A stretch of DNA of 64,000 nt from Candidatus Bathyarchaeia archaeon (lineage in GTDB: Archaea > Thermoproteota > Bathyarchaeia > Bathyarchaeales > Bathyarchaeaceae): positions 124,001 to 188,000 of the forward strand of contig DATETJ010000004.1 of the NCBI GenBank assembly GCA_035283685.1. The letters run 5' to 3'. The notes under the pieces were generated by a model that was not told the DNA's origin, did no database searches, and saw only the letters and a program-made list of their open reading frames with translations. Below are positions 25,357 through 32,894 of this stretch, in pieces. The translations under genes were made by a program, and so were the position numbers. The stretch's first letter is position 1, and the number at the start of each line of letters is the position of its first letter.

Positions 25357-25728
25357 ATGTTGTCTCATCCTGAGTCATGGGAAAACGTTTGCTGCCGTTG
25401 CGGCAGCGATGCCATAGACATGGTGTATCCAGGTCGAAGAGCATGTCATGTAACCTGTGGCCCCTGCTTCTATCCTGACAATCCCAAATGCGTCTCATGC
25501 GAGATAGTAGGTCATTGCCGACTTGCTCTCGACTATTTCAAGCGACTTGAACCCAACGGCGTCAAGAAAGGATGTTATTTCAACGAGCAGGTAACCGGCG
25601 AAGAGACATTGTACCACTTACTGGAATTTGTCAATGCACAACAACGTCTTGCAAATGAGATCGGTGAACACCAATACATGGAGGAACTGAAAAAGGCAAA
25701 CTACAACAGCCCGTGCCTCAAAAAATAG
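25357..25728 (+). CDS. Cys-rich hypothetical protein (123 aa)
   Basis: A 123-residue protein with at least ten cysteines, eight of them in pairs resembling zinc- or iron-sulfur-binding sites: ENVCCRCGSDA, CHVTCGPCFYPDNPKCVSCEIVGHC, then a final NSPCLKK. The spacing resembles a zinc-ribbon pair or a ferredoxin-like cluster domain followed by helix (LLEFVNAQQRLANEIG). I do not recognise the family. A strong SD (GGAGGAGG) precedes the ATG at 25357, so I prefer it to the TTG at 25345. It converges with the ribosomal operon, whose last gene ends 15 bp downstream. Confidence 0.7.
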   Translation: MLSHPESWENVCCRCGSDAIDMVYPGRRACHVTCGPCFYPDNPKCVSCEIVGHCRLALDYFKRLEPNGVKKGCYFNEQVTGEETLYHLLEFVNAQQRLANEIGEHQYMEELKKANYNSPCLKK

Positions 25729-25743
25729 CTTCTTAATGTCTTG

Positions 25744-26229
25744 TCAAATCATCTGTTTCAGAAGTTTGTTGACAGCTTCCCCTCGGTAGCCTGCGACTCC
25801 TCCAGACTGGTAACTCCGTTTGACTTTTTGTTTGAATCCCTTGGTTGGTGGGTGCAAGCGAAAAACTGGCTTGACGCTGGGCAAACTGCGAAAATCAATC
25901 TCACCCTTGACCAGAGCCTCAGCCAGCTCATCCAACGATTTCTTGCCAACTTTTTGCGCATATTCGTCAGTCAATTTTTTGTTACCAACAAGTCGTCCGC
26001 GTCTAGTCAGCAGAAGCTTTAGAGTTTCTTTCGAAATCTCGCCCCAAGCTAAGTAGCTCTGCGCCTTCTGAAGCATGCCCAAATAAGCGGGTCGATCATC
26101 TATTAGAGTCGCGTGGCAATTTCTTCGAAGACGCAACATATTCATTGTTTCTTTGATATCTCGATGAATGTCACTTACACCTCGAACCCGAATAACTGCT
26201 AAACACTTTCTGGGCGCGGGTTGCTCCAT
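25744..26229 (-). CDS. rpl30: Large ribosomal subunit protein uL30, last gene of the operon
   Basis: A 161-residue archaeal-type uL30, beginning CLAVIRVRGVSDIHRDIKETM after a short leader and ending in a helical C-terminal extension with RLHPPTKGFKQKVKRSYQSGG. Bacterial uL30 is about 60 residues; the archaeal form is longer, as here. It follows uS5 by 4 bp. In most archaea uL15 and secY come next, but here the operon stops and a gene on the opposite strand follows. Confidence 0.93.
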   Translation of the reverse strand: MEQPAPRKCLAVIRVRGVSDIHRDIKETMNMLRLRRNCHATLIDDRPAYLGMLQKAQSYLAWGEISKETLKLLLTRRGRLVGNKKLTDEYAQKVGKKSLDELAEALVKGEIDFRSLPSVKPVFRLHPPTKGFKQKVKRSYQSGGVAGYRGEAVNKLLKQMI

Positions 26230-26233
26230 GGTC

Positions 26234-26914
26234 TTATCTCACCCATTCCGACGAAGTAACCAAACGATATGTCTTCCTCAGCGCATCAAACACTGCGCAG
26301 GCAAAAGAAGGCACGGTTCGCGTCGACCCAAAACTGCGTGTCCAAATGTCATTTACACCGGCTAACCCAAGAATGACCTTTGCTGCTTCACTCGCAACTA
26401 TACCAAGACCTCGAGGCCCAGGCACAAGCAGAATGTCAACACCTCCACACTTGCCTCGTACCTGAAAGGGAAGCGAATGAGACTTGCCGCATCCACACTC
26501 CCAACTGCCACAGCCTCTGCGAACTAATGTTATGTTCAAACGAGCGTCCACACCCGCTTTTTCAATGGCTGAGCGCACTTGTTTAGCCTTGCCCGAGCCC
26601 AGTCCAACATAGCCGTCGCGGTTTCCAACAGCCACAATTGCTTTGAACTGCGATTTTTCACCCGCATCCGTCTGTTTCTGCACCAAATTAATGCTGATAA
26701 CCTCTTCCTGAATGTCGGGTAACAAAACATCAACTATTTCTGGTTCCCTAATCTTCTGGCCTTCACTAAAAATCTCTTCTACCGAGGAGATTCGGCCTTC
26801 CTGAATCATTTTCCCGAGCCCTGTGCGCGGCACCCAAGTCTCAGCGCGCCTGCTTGGTCGCACCTCACGTGCCCCTCGTCTTCCACCTCTTCCTCTACCT
26901 CTGCGCGGCATCAT
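26234..26914 (-). CDS. rps5: Small ribosomal subunit protein uS5
   Basis: A 226-residue uS5. Basic N-terminus (RGRGRGGRRGAREVRPS), then WVPRTGLGKMIQEGRI, FKAIVAVGNRDGYVGLGSGKAKQ and LNITLVRRGCGSWECGC, with LVPGPRGLGIVAS. uS5 works in translational fidelity near the decoding centre. It overlaps uL18 by 4 bp and precedes uL30. Confidence 0.95.
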   Translation of the reverse strand: MMPRRGRGRGGRRGAREVRPSRRAETWVPRTGLGKMIQEGRISSVEEIFSEGQKIREPEIVDVLLPDIQEEVISINLVQKQTDAGEKSQFKAIVAVGNRDGYVGLGSGKAKQVRSAIEKAGVDARLNITLVRRGCGSWECGCGKSHSLPFQVRGKCGGVDILLVPGPRGLGIVASEAAKVILGLAGVNDIWTRSFGSTRTVPSFACAVFDALRKTYRLVTSSEWVR

Positions 26915-27579
26915 TGTTCCTCCTCTGGTTCATCCTCTTTCTTTTCTACAGCAGACTCAGACTGTGTTCTTTCAGTCGCCGGACCGGACTTCTTCAGAGA
27001 CATGACAATCTTCTCTTTAACTTGCTCAAAATGAGCGCTCAGTCCTTCAGGCTTCAACCCTTTGGATATCTGTGCGGAGAACCTTTTTTGATACACCTCG
27101 GGATTGGAAGACAAAAGCTTCGCATACTCAACCACGTGCAGGCCGCTTATCCTCTTTTCATCAGGTAACATAGCTTTGTCAGAAGGAACCTTCAACCCAG
27201 CGTCAAGCACACCCTTGAGAGCCCCAAAAATTCTAGAACCCTTAGACGGGTTGTGCAAGCCCACGTCTAACACTGCCTGCTCAACGCCTTGATTAAGAGC
27301 CTTGAACCCACACAGCAGACCGGTAAGGTAAGCGGAAGGTATATTTCCTGTAGCGCCAAGCCACCCGTAATTCTTTGCCAGCTCAGCTGAATGCGCGTAC
27401 GCAACGACTTTGTCGCCGCCTACCTCAGCCTTAACTATCTCGGCAGTCATGTTTCTCAATGAACCCCTCACAATGAAGCGAGGCAGCCCCGAGAGGACGA
27501 GACCTCGACGTTGCTGATAATCGGTTTTGCCCTGCCTTCTTCTGCGAAAGGCAACGCGATAACTTGGACCAGTAGCCAT
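26911..27579 (-). CDS. rpl18: Large ribosomal subunit protein uL18 with acidic tail
   Basis: A 222-residue 5S rRNA-binding protein. MATGPSYRVAFRRRRQGKTD is the archaeal/eukaryotic N-terminus, followed by LSGLPRFIVRGSLRNMTAEIV and LDVGLHNPSKGSRIFGALKG. The final 25 residues are rich in Glu/Ser (KKEDEPEEEQ). I chose the ATG at 27579 because it follows the eL19 stop by 2 bp; an in-frame ATG 18 bp earlier lies inside eL19. 5S rRNA binding with uL5 is the expected role. Confidence 0.92.
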   Translation of the reverse strand: MATGPSYRVAFRRRRQGKTDYQQRRGLVLSGLPRFIVRGSLRNMTAEIVKAEVGGDKVVAYAHSAELAKNYGWLGATGNIPSAYLTGLLCGFKALNQGVEQAVLDVGLHNPSKGSRIFGALKGVLDAGLKVPSDKAMLPDEKRISGLHVVEYAKLLSSNPEVYQKRFSAQISKGLKPEGLSAHFEQVKEKIVMSLKKSGPATERTQSESAVEKKEDEPEEEQ

Positions 27580-27581
27580 GT

Positions 27582-28034
27582 TTACCGTTTCCTCCACATT
27601 CCATGAGCTTTAGCATAGCGTTCCATGTCAGCTATTGAACCAAACGCTCCACTGCCAGCCACTGCATACAAGTGACGATAACTGTCTTCTGCTATAGTGC
27701 GGGTAGCCTTCCACTCCTTCATTTTTCTCCTCAACGCACGAATCCTCAGCATCCAAGCATCTTTTTTAGTAATCTTCGCTCGACTGGAGCCCTCTTTTGT
27801 TCCCGGCCCGCGACGCAACCCCTTTTTTTTCTTTTCGTGTAGGTCCCTTGCGCGAGCACGACTTACACCGCTAGCGGGTAGCTGTCTTATGACGCTTTCA
27901 TGAATTAGCTTTCTGATCTCACTGCGCGTGATGGCTACTTCAACATCTTCAATGCGATTGGGATCAATCCAAACTCTGTTTGCGCCCACTTTGAGGAGCT
28001 GAGCGGCCAGACGTCGTTGACTCTTGAGACTCAA
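27582..28034 (-). CDS. rpl19e: Large ribosomal subunit protein eL19
   Basis: A 150-residue protein restricted to archaea and eukaryotes. It has LKSQRRLAAQLLKVGANRVWIDPNRIEDV, then RARDLHEKKKKGLRRGPGTKEG and RHLYAVAGSGAFGSIADMERY. It binds 23S rRNA near the tunnel exit. It overlaps eL32 by 4 bp, so the two are translationally coupled. Confidence 0.95.
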   Translation of the reverse strand: MSLKSQRRLAAQLLKVGANRVWIDPNRIEDVEVAITRSEIRKLIHESVIRQLPASGVSRARARDLHEKKKKGLRRGPGTKEGSSRAKITKKDAWMLRIRALRRKMKEWKATRTIAEDSYRHLYAVAGSGAFGSIADMERYAKAHGMWRKR

Positions 28035-28582
28035 GCTTTGTTTTCCTCTCCAGATTCCTTTTCCTTGCGCTTGCCATCGGTCTCATCTTTAGCGCCAGTC
28101 TCCGCTTCTTCTGTTGTTTTTTCTCTTTCTTTTTTCGCCGTTTCCTCCGCTTCTGCTTCGGCCGCCTCTTCCTCTTCTTCAGCGGGTTTTTCTTCAGGCA
28201 ACGGGTTCAAAACGTGAATGTGTCTTTCTCCAGCTCGAACGTAGATCTCTGCGCGCCTCTTCATGCCAACTGTGTGCGCAATGCGTATGGCGTGCGTGTT
28301 TGGGTCAACATTGGCCAAGTCATCTACGTTTCTTACAAGGATCTCTGCGTATCCTGACGGATGTAGATTTCGAGCTTTTCGTGGTCCGCGGTAACCAATC
28401 TCGGCTTGGGTCGGCCAGCCCTTGGCTTTTCTGCGCATCTTGCTGTCTATACCGTCAGGTTTTCGCCAAACTTGAGACACTCTCTTATAGCGCCAACTCT
28501 CTTGGCGTCTGAACGTGGGTTTCTTGCTCTTCAGTCGAGCCCTAAGTTTCAAAGCATGTTCTCTTGCCGGTTTTTGACTCAT
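28031..28582 (-). CDS. rpl32e: Large ribosomal subunit protein eL32 with acidic C-terminal tail
   Basis: A 183-residue eL32. The core is LKSKKPTFRRQESWRYKRVSQVWRKPDGIDSKMRRKAKGWPTQAEIGY, ending with the conserved HPSGYAEILVRNVDDL and HVLNPLPEEKP. It is longer than the usual ~130 residues: about 50 extra residues are Glu/Lys/Ala-rich. eL32 is a 23S rRNA-binding protein of the archaeal/eukaryotic set. Confidence 0.93.
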   Translation of the reverse strand: MSQKPAREHALKLRARLKSKKPTFRRQESWRYKRVSQVWRKPDGIDSKMRRKAKGWPTQAEIGYRGPRKARNLHPSGYAEILVRNVDDLANVDPNTHAIRIAHTVGMKRRAEIYVRAGERHIHVLNPLPEEKPAEEEEEAAEAEAEETAKKEREKTTEEAETGAKDETDGKRKEKESGEENKA

Positions 28583-29127
28583 AGTTCCATGCCTTCTTTT
28601 TTGTCGTAGATGAAAACTCCGTCTAAGAACACGCGGGGATCTTTGTTTTTTACTTTTGTTGCGCGTTCGATGTTGGCTGCTGTCTGGCTCACATCTTCAA
28701 GGCTGATGCCATACACTATAACGTCGTCTTCCTTGACTGATACCTTCACTGCACCCATTATTTTCGTAAATCTGGGGCTTCGCTCTCCAGTGAAGTTCTC
28801 TATCGAAACCTTATCCCCTTTAACCTTGACCCCTATCGGAAAATGCGAGAAGACAATCTTGAGTTTGTACGTGAAACCTTTGGTGACGCCTTTAATCATG
28901 TTCTGAATGATGGCTGTTACTGTGCCGACCAGAGCTGCTTCCTTCTTCCGAGGCCAGTTGGCTTGCACAATGATTTTTTTGTCCTCCAGTTGAAGACCTA
29001 CCGGTGATCCAGAGAAATCGCGGGTCAATTCGCCCTTCTCCCCTTTCACTGATACCATTCGACCGTTTATTGTGACTTGGACTCCATCTGGGACTTCAAT
29101 AGTTTTAACCGCTTCAACAGCCCTCAA
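28579..29127 (-). CDS. rpl6: Large ribosomal subunit protein uL6
   Basis: A 182-residue archaeal uL6. EVPDGVQVTINGRMVSVKGEKGEL forms the first domain, then VTAIIQNMIKGVTKGFTYKLKIVFSHFPI and FTGERSPRF. uL6 is placed near the sarcin-ricin loop and GTPase centre. TTG start at 29127. It follows uS8 by 15 bp and overlaps eL32 by 4 bp. Confidence 0.95.
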   Translation of the reverse strand: MRAVEAVKTIEVPDGVQVTINGRMVSVKGEKGELTRDFSGSPVGLQLEDKKIIVQANWPRKKEAALVGTVTAIIQNMIKGVTKGFTYKLKIVFSHFPIGVKVKGDKVSIENFTGERSPRFTKIMGAVKVSVKEDDVIVYGISLEDVSQTAANIERATKVKNKDPRVFLDGVFIYDKKEGMEL

Positions 29128-29142
29128 CAGCTTTACACTCCC

Positions 29143-29535
29143 TCAATACACGAAAGCGAGTAACTTGCCTCCGACACTCTTCTGCTTTGCTTCCTTGTGC
29201 GAAACCACCCCGAAAGGCGTTGAAACAACCAAGACGCCCATTTCACGCGCCGGGAGAAATGATTTCTCCCAGTTTTCAAAGCCGTCTGTCTTAACTGAAT
29301 AGTGTGGCTTTATAGCTCCACATTTGTTGATTCGACCAAGCAGTTGAACCTTGAACTTGCCAGCCCGCCCGTCCTCAATAAACTCAAACTCACCCACGTA
29401 GCCACTGAGCTGCAGGACTCGCAGAACCCGCCCCAGAAGCTTGGAAGCAGGACTAATCACGCATGACGTTTTGTTTCGAAGCTCATTGTTCATCAATGTG
29501 GTTAGCCCGTTTGATAATGTGTCAATTGCAGTCAA
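29143..29535 (-). CDS. rps8: Small ribosomal subunit protein uS8
   Basis: A 130-residue uS8: IDTLSNGLTTLMNNELRNKTSC, LQLSGYVGEFEFIEDGRAGKF, then LPAREMGVLVVSTPFGVVSHKEA. It binds the central domain of 16S rRNA early in assembly. TTG start at 29535, with GAGG 10 bp upstream inside the end region of uS14. Spacing to uS14 is 20 bp. Confidence 0.95.
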   Translation of the reverse strand: MTAIDTLSNGLTTLMNNELRNKTSCVISPASKLLGRVLRVLQLSGYVGEFEFIEDGRAGKFKVQLLGRINKCGAIKPHYSVKTDGFENWEKSFLPAREMGVLVVSTPFGVVSHKEAKQKSVGGKLLAFVY

Positions 29536-29555
29536 GTCTGCGCCTCATGCCTCCC

Positions 29556-29720
29556 TCATTGGTATTTCCTGAAGCCCAGTTGCTTGGCAACCTCTCTGAA
29601 ACATTGGCGGCACACGTTCAGGCCGTACCTGCGAATAATGGGACCATAAGAGCCACATCTTCTGCAAGGGCGACTGCCTTTGCCGTATTTGCGTTCCTTC
29701 TTAGGCTTCTGTTTAACCAT
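29556..29720 (-). CDS. rps14: Small ribosomal subunit protein uS14, zinc type
   Basis: A 54-residue protein, [20 protein letters not shown] followed by [21 protein letters not shown]. The two Cys pairs form a zinc-binding site, the archaeal/eukaryotic type. The ATG lies 18 bp after the uL5 stop; the stop is 20 bp before uS8. Small but well supported by order and motif. Confidence 0.95.
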   Translation of the reverse strand: MVKQKPKKERKYGKGSRPCRRCGSYGPIIRRYGLNVCRQCFREVAKQLGFRKYQ

Positions 29721-29738
29721 GATTTACATCCTCAACCG

Positions 29739-30278
29739 TCATGTAACTTGGATTCCAAACTCGTCTTGCACAAAATTGATGGCTTCCTCGGGAGTCATGC
29801 GATGTTTGATTCCGACCCGTGATTTAGTTCGATGCCGACGTTTGACTCGTTGTCCAGGTCTCGACAAAGTCACTGAAACGTCCATTCCATGTATGCCTAA
29901 TTCGGGCAGGTATTTCGTGCCGGGTATGTCGATGTGTTCCTTTATGCCAAAGGAGAAATTGCCGAATTGGTCAAAGGACTCTTTTAAAACCTTGTTCTCA
30001 ACTGCCTGTAAAGCTCTCTTGATAAACTCCTTTGCTTTCTCCTTTCTCAACGTGACCATGCAGGCTATGGGTTCTCCCTGTCTGATGCCGAAATCCCGAA
30101 TAGTTTTCTTTGCCTTTCGCTTACACGGTTTCTGACGAGTCAGCTGTTCGAGAACAGACGCTGCCTTTTCTAGAGGTTCACCAGATTTGCCCACAGACAT
30201 GTTAACGATGACCTTCTCGATTCTGGGCTTCAGCATGGGATTTGTTGCTTGTCGCTTATGCGCTTCCTCAACCGACAT
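29739..30278 (-). CDS. rpl5: Large ribosomal subunit protein uL5
   Basis: A 179-residue uL5, beginning MSVEEAHKRQATNPMLKPRI. It has IVNMSVGKSGEPLEKAASVL, RQGEPIACMVTLR and FGIKEHIDIPGTKYLPELG. It anchors 5S rRNA to the large subunit and contacts P-site tRNA. The ATG at 30278 is one base after the eS4 stop with GAGGTGG upstream; an open frame 42 bp longer overlaps eS4 and is not needed. Confidence 0.94.
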   Translation of the reverse strand: MSVEEAHKRQATNPMLKPRIEKVIVNMSVGKSGEPLEKAASVLEQLTRQKPCKRKAKKTIRDFGIRQGEPIACMVTLRKEKAKEFIKRALQAVENKVLKESFDQFGNFSFGIKEHIDIPGTKYLPELGIHGMDVSVTLSRPGQRVKRRHRTKSRVGIKHRMTPEEAINFVQDEFGIQVT

Positions 30279-30279
30279 G

Positions 30280-31038
30280 TCAAGCCACCTCTGGTAGAGA
30301 AACGTGGGGTTTGACATCACCGGCTACGAACACGTATTCAACCGTGGTCTGGAAACGATTGCCACGCGCGTCCTCTATGGTGATGAGAGCGTTTCTTCTC
30401 TTCTGAGCTTCTCTGCTTTCTATAGCCGCAATCTTGCCGTGCTTTCCAATGTTCTTGCCGCCCACTATTAGAGCGGGTGCCCCTTCTACGAGCTTGAAAT
30501 GGCTTTGTATCTCTTGGTCTGGAAGGCTAATCTTGACTATGTCTAAAGTGTTGAAGACGTCCTCTTCAGGCTTACTTGCTTCCTTAACTTTGATTGTGAC
30601 GTTTCTGCCGTCGTGAAGATTGAGTTGGATGTTTCCGGACTTGAGAACAGTTTTGTTTTCAATCCTGCAGAGCTTGAACTCAGCTTCATCCTTGCTTATT
30701 GGGTGAATCGTCAATCCCTTCTCAGAGGGCAGTACCCGATACCATTTTTCCACTGTCGGTATGGAAATAACATCGAATAAACCGGTTGGAAACAGCTCGT
30801 TTTTTTCAACAGTGCCGTCCACAATTATGTTTCCCTGAGAAAGTATCGCCACGGCCTCGCCACGCGTTTTCGCCAAGCCAAGCATCTCTCTCAGCACAAG
30901 TATCAGGGGAAGTGAATGTTCAATAGCATGTGGGCCAGCATTGGGTTTAACGGTCCAAACGGTTTCTTTTCGATGGATTGGCCAGAACGCAGGCGCTGGT
31001 TTGCGTTTTAGATGTCGGCTTCCGCCTTTCTTACCCAC
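30280..31038 (-). CDS. rps4e: Small ribosomal subunit protein eS4
   Basis: A 252-residue archaeal/eukaryotic protein: GKKGGSRHLKRKPAPAFWPI at the N-terminus, an S4-type RNA-binding part (GEAVAILSQGNIIVDGTV), a KOW-like strand (GNIQLNLHDGRNVTIKV) and the tail PALIVGGKNIGKHGKIAAIE. Start GTG at 31038, overlapping the uL24 end by 8 bp; an in-frame extension upstream reads through the Lys-rich tail of uL24 and is unlikely to be translated. Confidence 0.93.
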   Translation of the reverse strand: MGKKGGSRHLKRKPAPAFWPIHRKETVWTVKPNAGPHAIEHSLPLILVLREMLGLAKTRGEAVAILSQGNIIVDGTVEKNELFPTGLFDVISIPTVEKWYRVLPSEKGLTIHPISKDEAEFKLCRIENKTVLKSGNIQLNLHDGRNVTIKVKEASKPEEDVFNTLDIVKISLPDQEIQSHFKLVEGAPALIVGGKNIGKHGKIAAIESREAQKRRNALITIEDARGNRFQTTVEYVFVAGDVKPHVSLPEVA

Positions 31039-31537
31039 TTTCAGCCTCTCCTTCTTTTTTCTTTTCAGACTTCTTGACCTTTCTTTTTCGAGGCGCCTTT
31101 GGCTTTTCTGAAGGTGCCTGCCGTGGCTTTCTCTTTCTTCGCTCTTTTTTGGGTTCTTCAGCTGGTTTTTCAGGTTCTTTTGGTGCTTCAACCTTCAGGG
31201 AGTCTCGTCGCCATTTATCATCTAAGTTCAGGCTTGTGATCATGACTTTGGATGGATGAATCGGGACTTGGACGGCGGATCCATCAACTTTCTCTCTGGT
31301 CACGCCCTCAACAAATAGTCGGTAACTGCTTCGATCAATGCGTGAGACTTTGCCTTCGACTCCTTTCTTGTCGCCCCGCATAATCCTGACCGTGTCACCT
31401 GATCTAACTGGGACAGAGTTCACTTTATGAGTAGCCTTCAGTGCAGAGGAAAGAGGCGCTGAGAAAAGCCTGTAGCGTATGTGTGAAGGCGCTTGAAACA
31501 ACATTCTGTGTTGTTTTCTGGGCTGTACGGTTTTCAT
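31031..31537 (-). CDS. rpl24: Large ribosomal subunit protein uL24 with Lys/Glu-rich tail
   Basis: A 168-residue protein. KQHRMLFQAPSHIRYRLFSAPLSS is the archaeal uL24 N-terminus; the KOW motif is VRSGDTVRIMRGDKKGVEGKVSRID. From residue about 115 a Lys/Glu/Pro-rich tail of about 50 residues follows, unusual in length. uL24 initiates large-subunit assembly. Confidence 0.93.
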   Translation of the reverse strand: MKTVQPRKQHRMLFQAPSHIRYRLFSAPLSSALKATHKVNSVPVRSGDTVRIMRGDKKGVEGKVSRIDRSSYRLFVEGVTREKVDGSAVQVPIHPSKVMITSLNLDDKWRRDSLKVEAPKEPEKPAEEPKKERRKRKPRQAPSEKPKAPRKRKVKKSEKKKEGEAESG

Positions 31538-31552
31538 GCTGGGCTCTTCCTT

Positions 31553-31993
31553 TCATACTATTATGCTGGCTGCGCTGGCGATGCGAGTCCATATTTCAGC
31601 CGCCTCCTTAGAGACGGGTCCGCGGATTTCCGAGCCTCTCATGTCGCCTTCAGGGGTCATAACTACAGCTGCGTTGTCTTCGAATTGAACCCAAACGCCG
31701 TCGCGGCGGCGGTATGGTTTTCTCTGTCGAATCAGGACCGCCGGAAAGATCTTCCGCCTCATATCAGGTGTGCCGCGTCTTACAGAAATAGTTATCATGT
31801 CGCCCACAGCCGCAGTTGGCACACGTCTTAGGCGTCCTTTGTAACCCTTGACTTGTATTACCCGCAATGCACGTGCGCCACTGTTGTCTGCGCATTTTAC
31901 TATGGCGCCGCAGGGAATGCCGCGCGAGACTCTTGACCGCTGCGCAACTGCGCCCTTGGCAACGAGCGCTCGTCCTTTTGCCCTAGCAGCCGT
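31553..31993 (-). CDS. rpl14: Large ribosomal subunit protein uL14 with apparent ACG start
   Basis: The C-terminal part, RVIQVKGYKGRLRRVPTAAV onward, is clear uL14. The N-terminal region, KTAARAKGRALVAKGAVAQR then SRVSRGIPCGAIVKCADNSG, is also conserved but lies upstream of any ATG/GTG; the first standard in-frame start is a TTG at 31867, which would delete about 42 conserved residues. After the preceding in-frame stop the only well-placed initiator is ACG at 31993, seven bases after SD GGAGGAG at 32001-32007. ATG to ACG is a single transition. It encodes 146 residues. uL14 binds bridge B8 and 23S rRNA. Confidence 0.82.
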   Translation of the reverse strand, partial: TAARAKGRALVAKGAVAQRSRVSRGIPCGAIVKCADNSGARALRVIQVKGYKGRLRRVPTAAVGDMITISVRRGTPDMRRKIFPAVLIRQRKPYRRRDGVWVQFEDNAAVVMTPEGDMRGSEIRGPVSKEAAEIWTRIASAASIIV

Positions 31994-31994
31994 T

Positions 31995-32324
31995 TTAGTT
32001 CTCCTCCGTTCGTTCTACGACAACGAAGGACACTGTTTTGCTGAGGGGGTGGCATTCCGCGATTCTTACTTGTTGGCCTTCTTTCACGTTGAGGCACGGT
32101 GGGTTGTGTGCGTTTATGTGGCTGTGTCTTCGTTCATACCGTTTGAATTTGGGTACGTAAAATTGGTAGTCTCTTCGTATGACTACAGTTTTGTCCATCT
32201 TGGCGGTTATGACCACGCCATTGAGAACTCGTCCGCGAATCGAGAGGGTGCCGTGAAAAGGGCAGTTTTGGTCATCGCAAGATTTTTTTGGTTTCTTAAG
32301 CGCTAGCGTTGCCACTCTTACCAC
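31995..32324 (-). CDS. rps17: Small ribosomal subunit protein uS17
   Basis: A 109-residue protein. It has the archaeal zinc-type N-terminus CDDQNCPFHGTLSIRGRVLNG and the core KMDKTVVIRRDYQFYVPKFKRYERRHSHINAHNPPC. GTG start at 32324, overlapping the Rnp1 gene by 7 bp. uS17 is an early 16S rRNA binder. The gene's stop abuts the uL14 ACG start by one base. Confidence 0.93.
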   Translation of the reverse strand: MVRVATLALKKPKKSCDDQNCPFHGTLSIRGRVLNGVVITAKMDKTVVIRRDYQFYVPKFKRYERRHSHINAHNPPCLNVKEGQQVRIAECHPLSKTVSFVVVERTEEN

Positions 32325-32599
32325 CGTCTCTTCGGTTTCTTCTTCACTCGGTCTTGAGGTCTTCCAAGTATGGCGTTGCCTTCAACTTCAATCACGGTGC
32401 CGTTTGGCAGTGTGAAGTGAAAAACCGCTGTTTCTTTAGCGACTATTTTGTCGTTGTCATCGTGTCTTATTACAAGCGTGTTGCGTGTCTCATCTATTAC
32501 TTTCCCGGAGATGCCCATGTTGCTGGGGTTTGTGCTCCTAGCAACTTTCGCGTCGAGTCCGATTAGCTCGCCTTGAACAACTGTTGCCGCGGCTTTCAT
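32318..32599 (-). CDS. rnp1: RNase P protein component 1 (Rpp29/Pop4)
   Basis: A 93-residue protein of the archaeal RNase P subunit Rpp29. It has VVQGELIGLDAKVARSTNPSNM, ISGKVIDETRNTLVI and FTLPNGTVIEVEGNAILGRPQDRVKK, a six-stranded barrel. It pairs with Rpp21 (Rnp4) in tRNA 5' maturation. The gene lies between uL29 and uS17 in most archaea, as here, and overlaps both. Confidence 0.93.
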   Translation of the reverse strand: MKAAATVVQGELIGLDAKVARSTNPSNMGISGKVIDETRNTLVIRHDDNDKIVAKETAVFHFTLPNGTVIEVEGNAILGRPQDRVKKKPKRRW

Positions 32600-32892
32600 T
32601 CTTCTTTGCCTTCTTTGGGTTTCTTTTTCTCTTTTTTCTTTGGTTTCTGTTCCTTTTCTTCCTTTTTCGCTTTCTTTTTCTCTTCCTTCTTAATAGGTGT
32701 GGGTTCGCTGTCGATGGTTAAGACGCGTGCTATGGTTTTGCGCAGTTCGCCCACTCGGGCTGGGTTCTCGATTGCGCCGCCTGCTTTTACCATTGTTTTG
32801 AGTCTTATCAGTTCGGTTTGTAGTTCGTCTAGCTTCTTCTGCCTGTTTTCGTGGGACATGTCTCTGATTTCTTTGGTTCTTAGAATGGGCAA
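32596..32892 (-). CDS. rpl29: Large ribosomal subunit protein uL29 with Lys-rich tail
   Basis: A 98-residue protein. Core MPILRTKEIRDMSHENRQKK with LQTELIRLKTMVKAGGAIENPARVGELR and ARVLTI is uL29 near the tunnel exit. The last 35 residues are almost all Lys, Glu and Pro (KKKAKKEEKEQKPKKKEKKK), an unusual extension for a protein that is normally about 65-70 residues. Confidence 0.92.
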   Translation of the reverse strand: MPILRTKEIRDMSHENRQKKLDELQTELIRLKTMVKAGGAIENPARVGELRKTIARVLTIDSEPTPIKKEEKKKAKKEEKEQKPKKKEKKKPKEGKEE

Positions 32893-32894
32893 GG

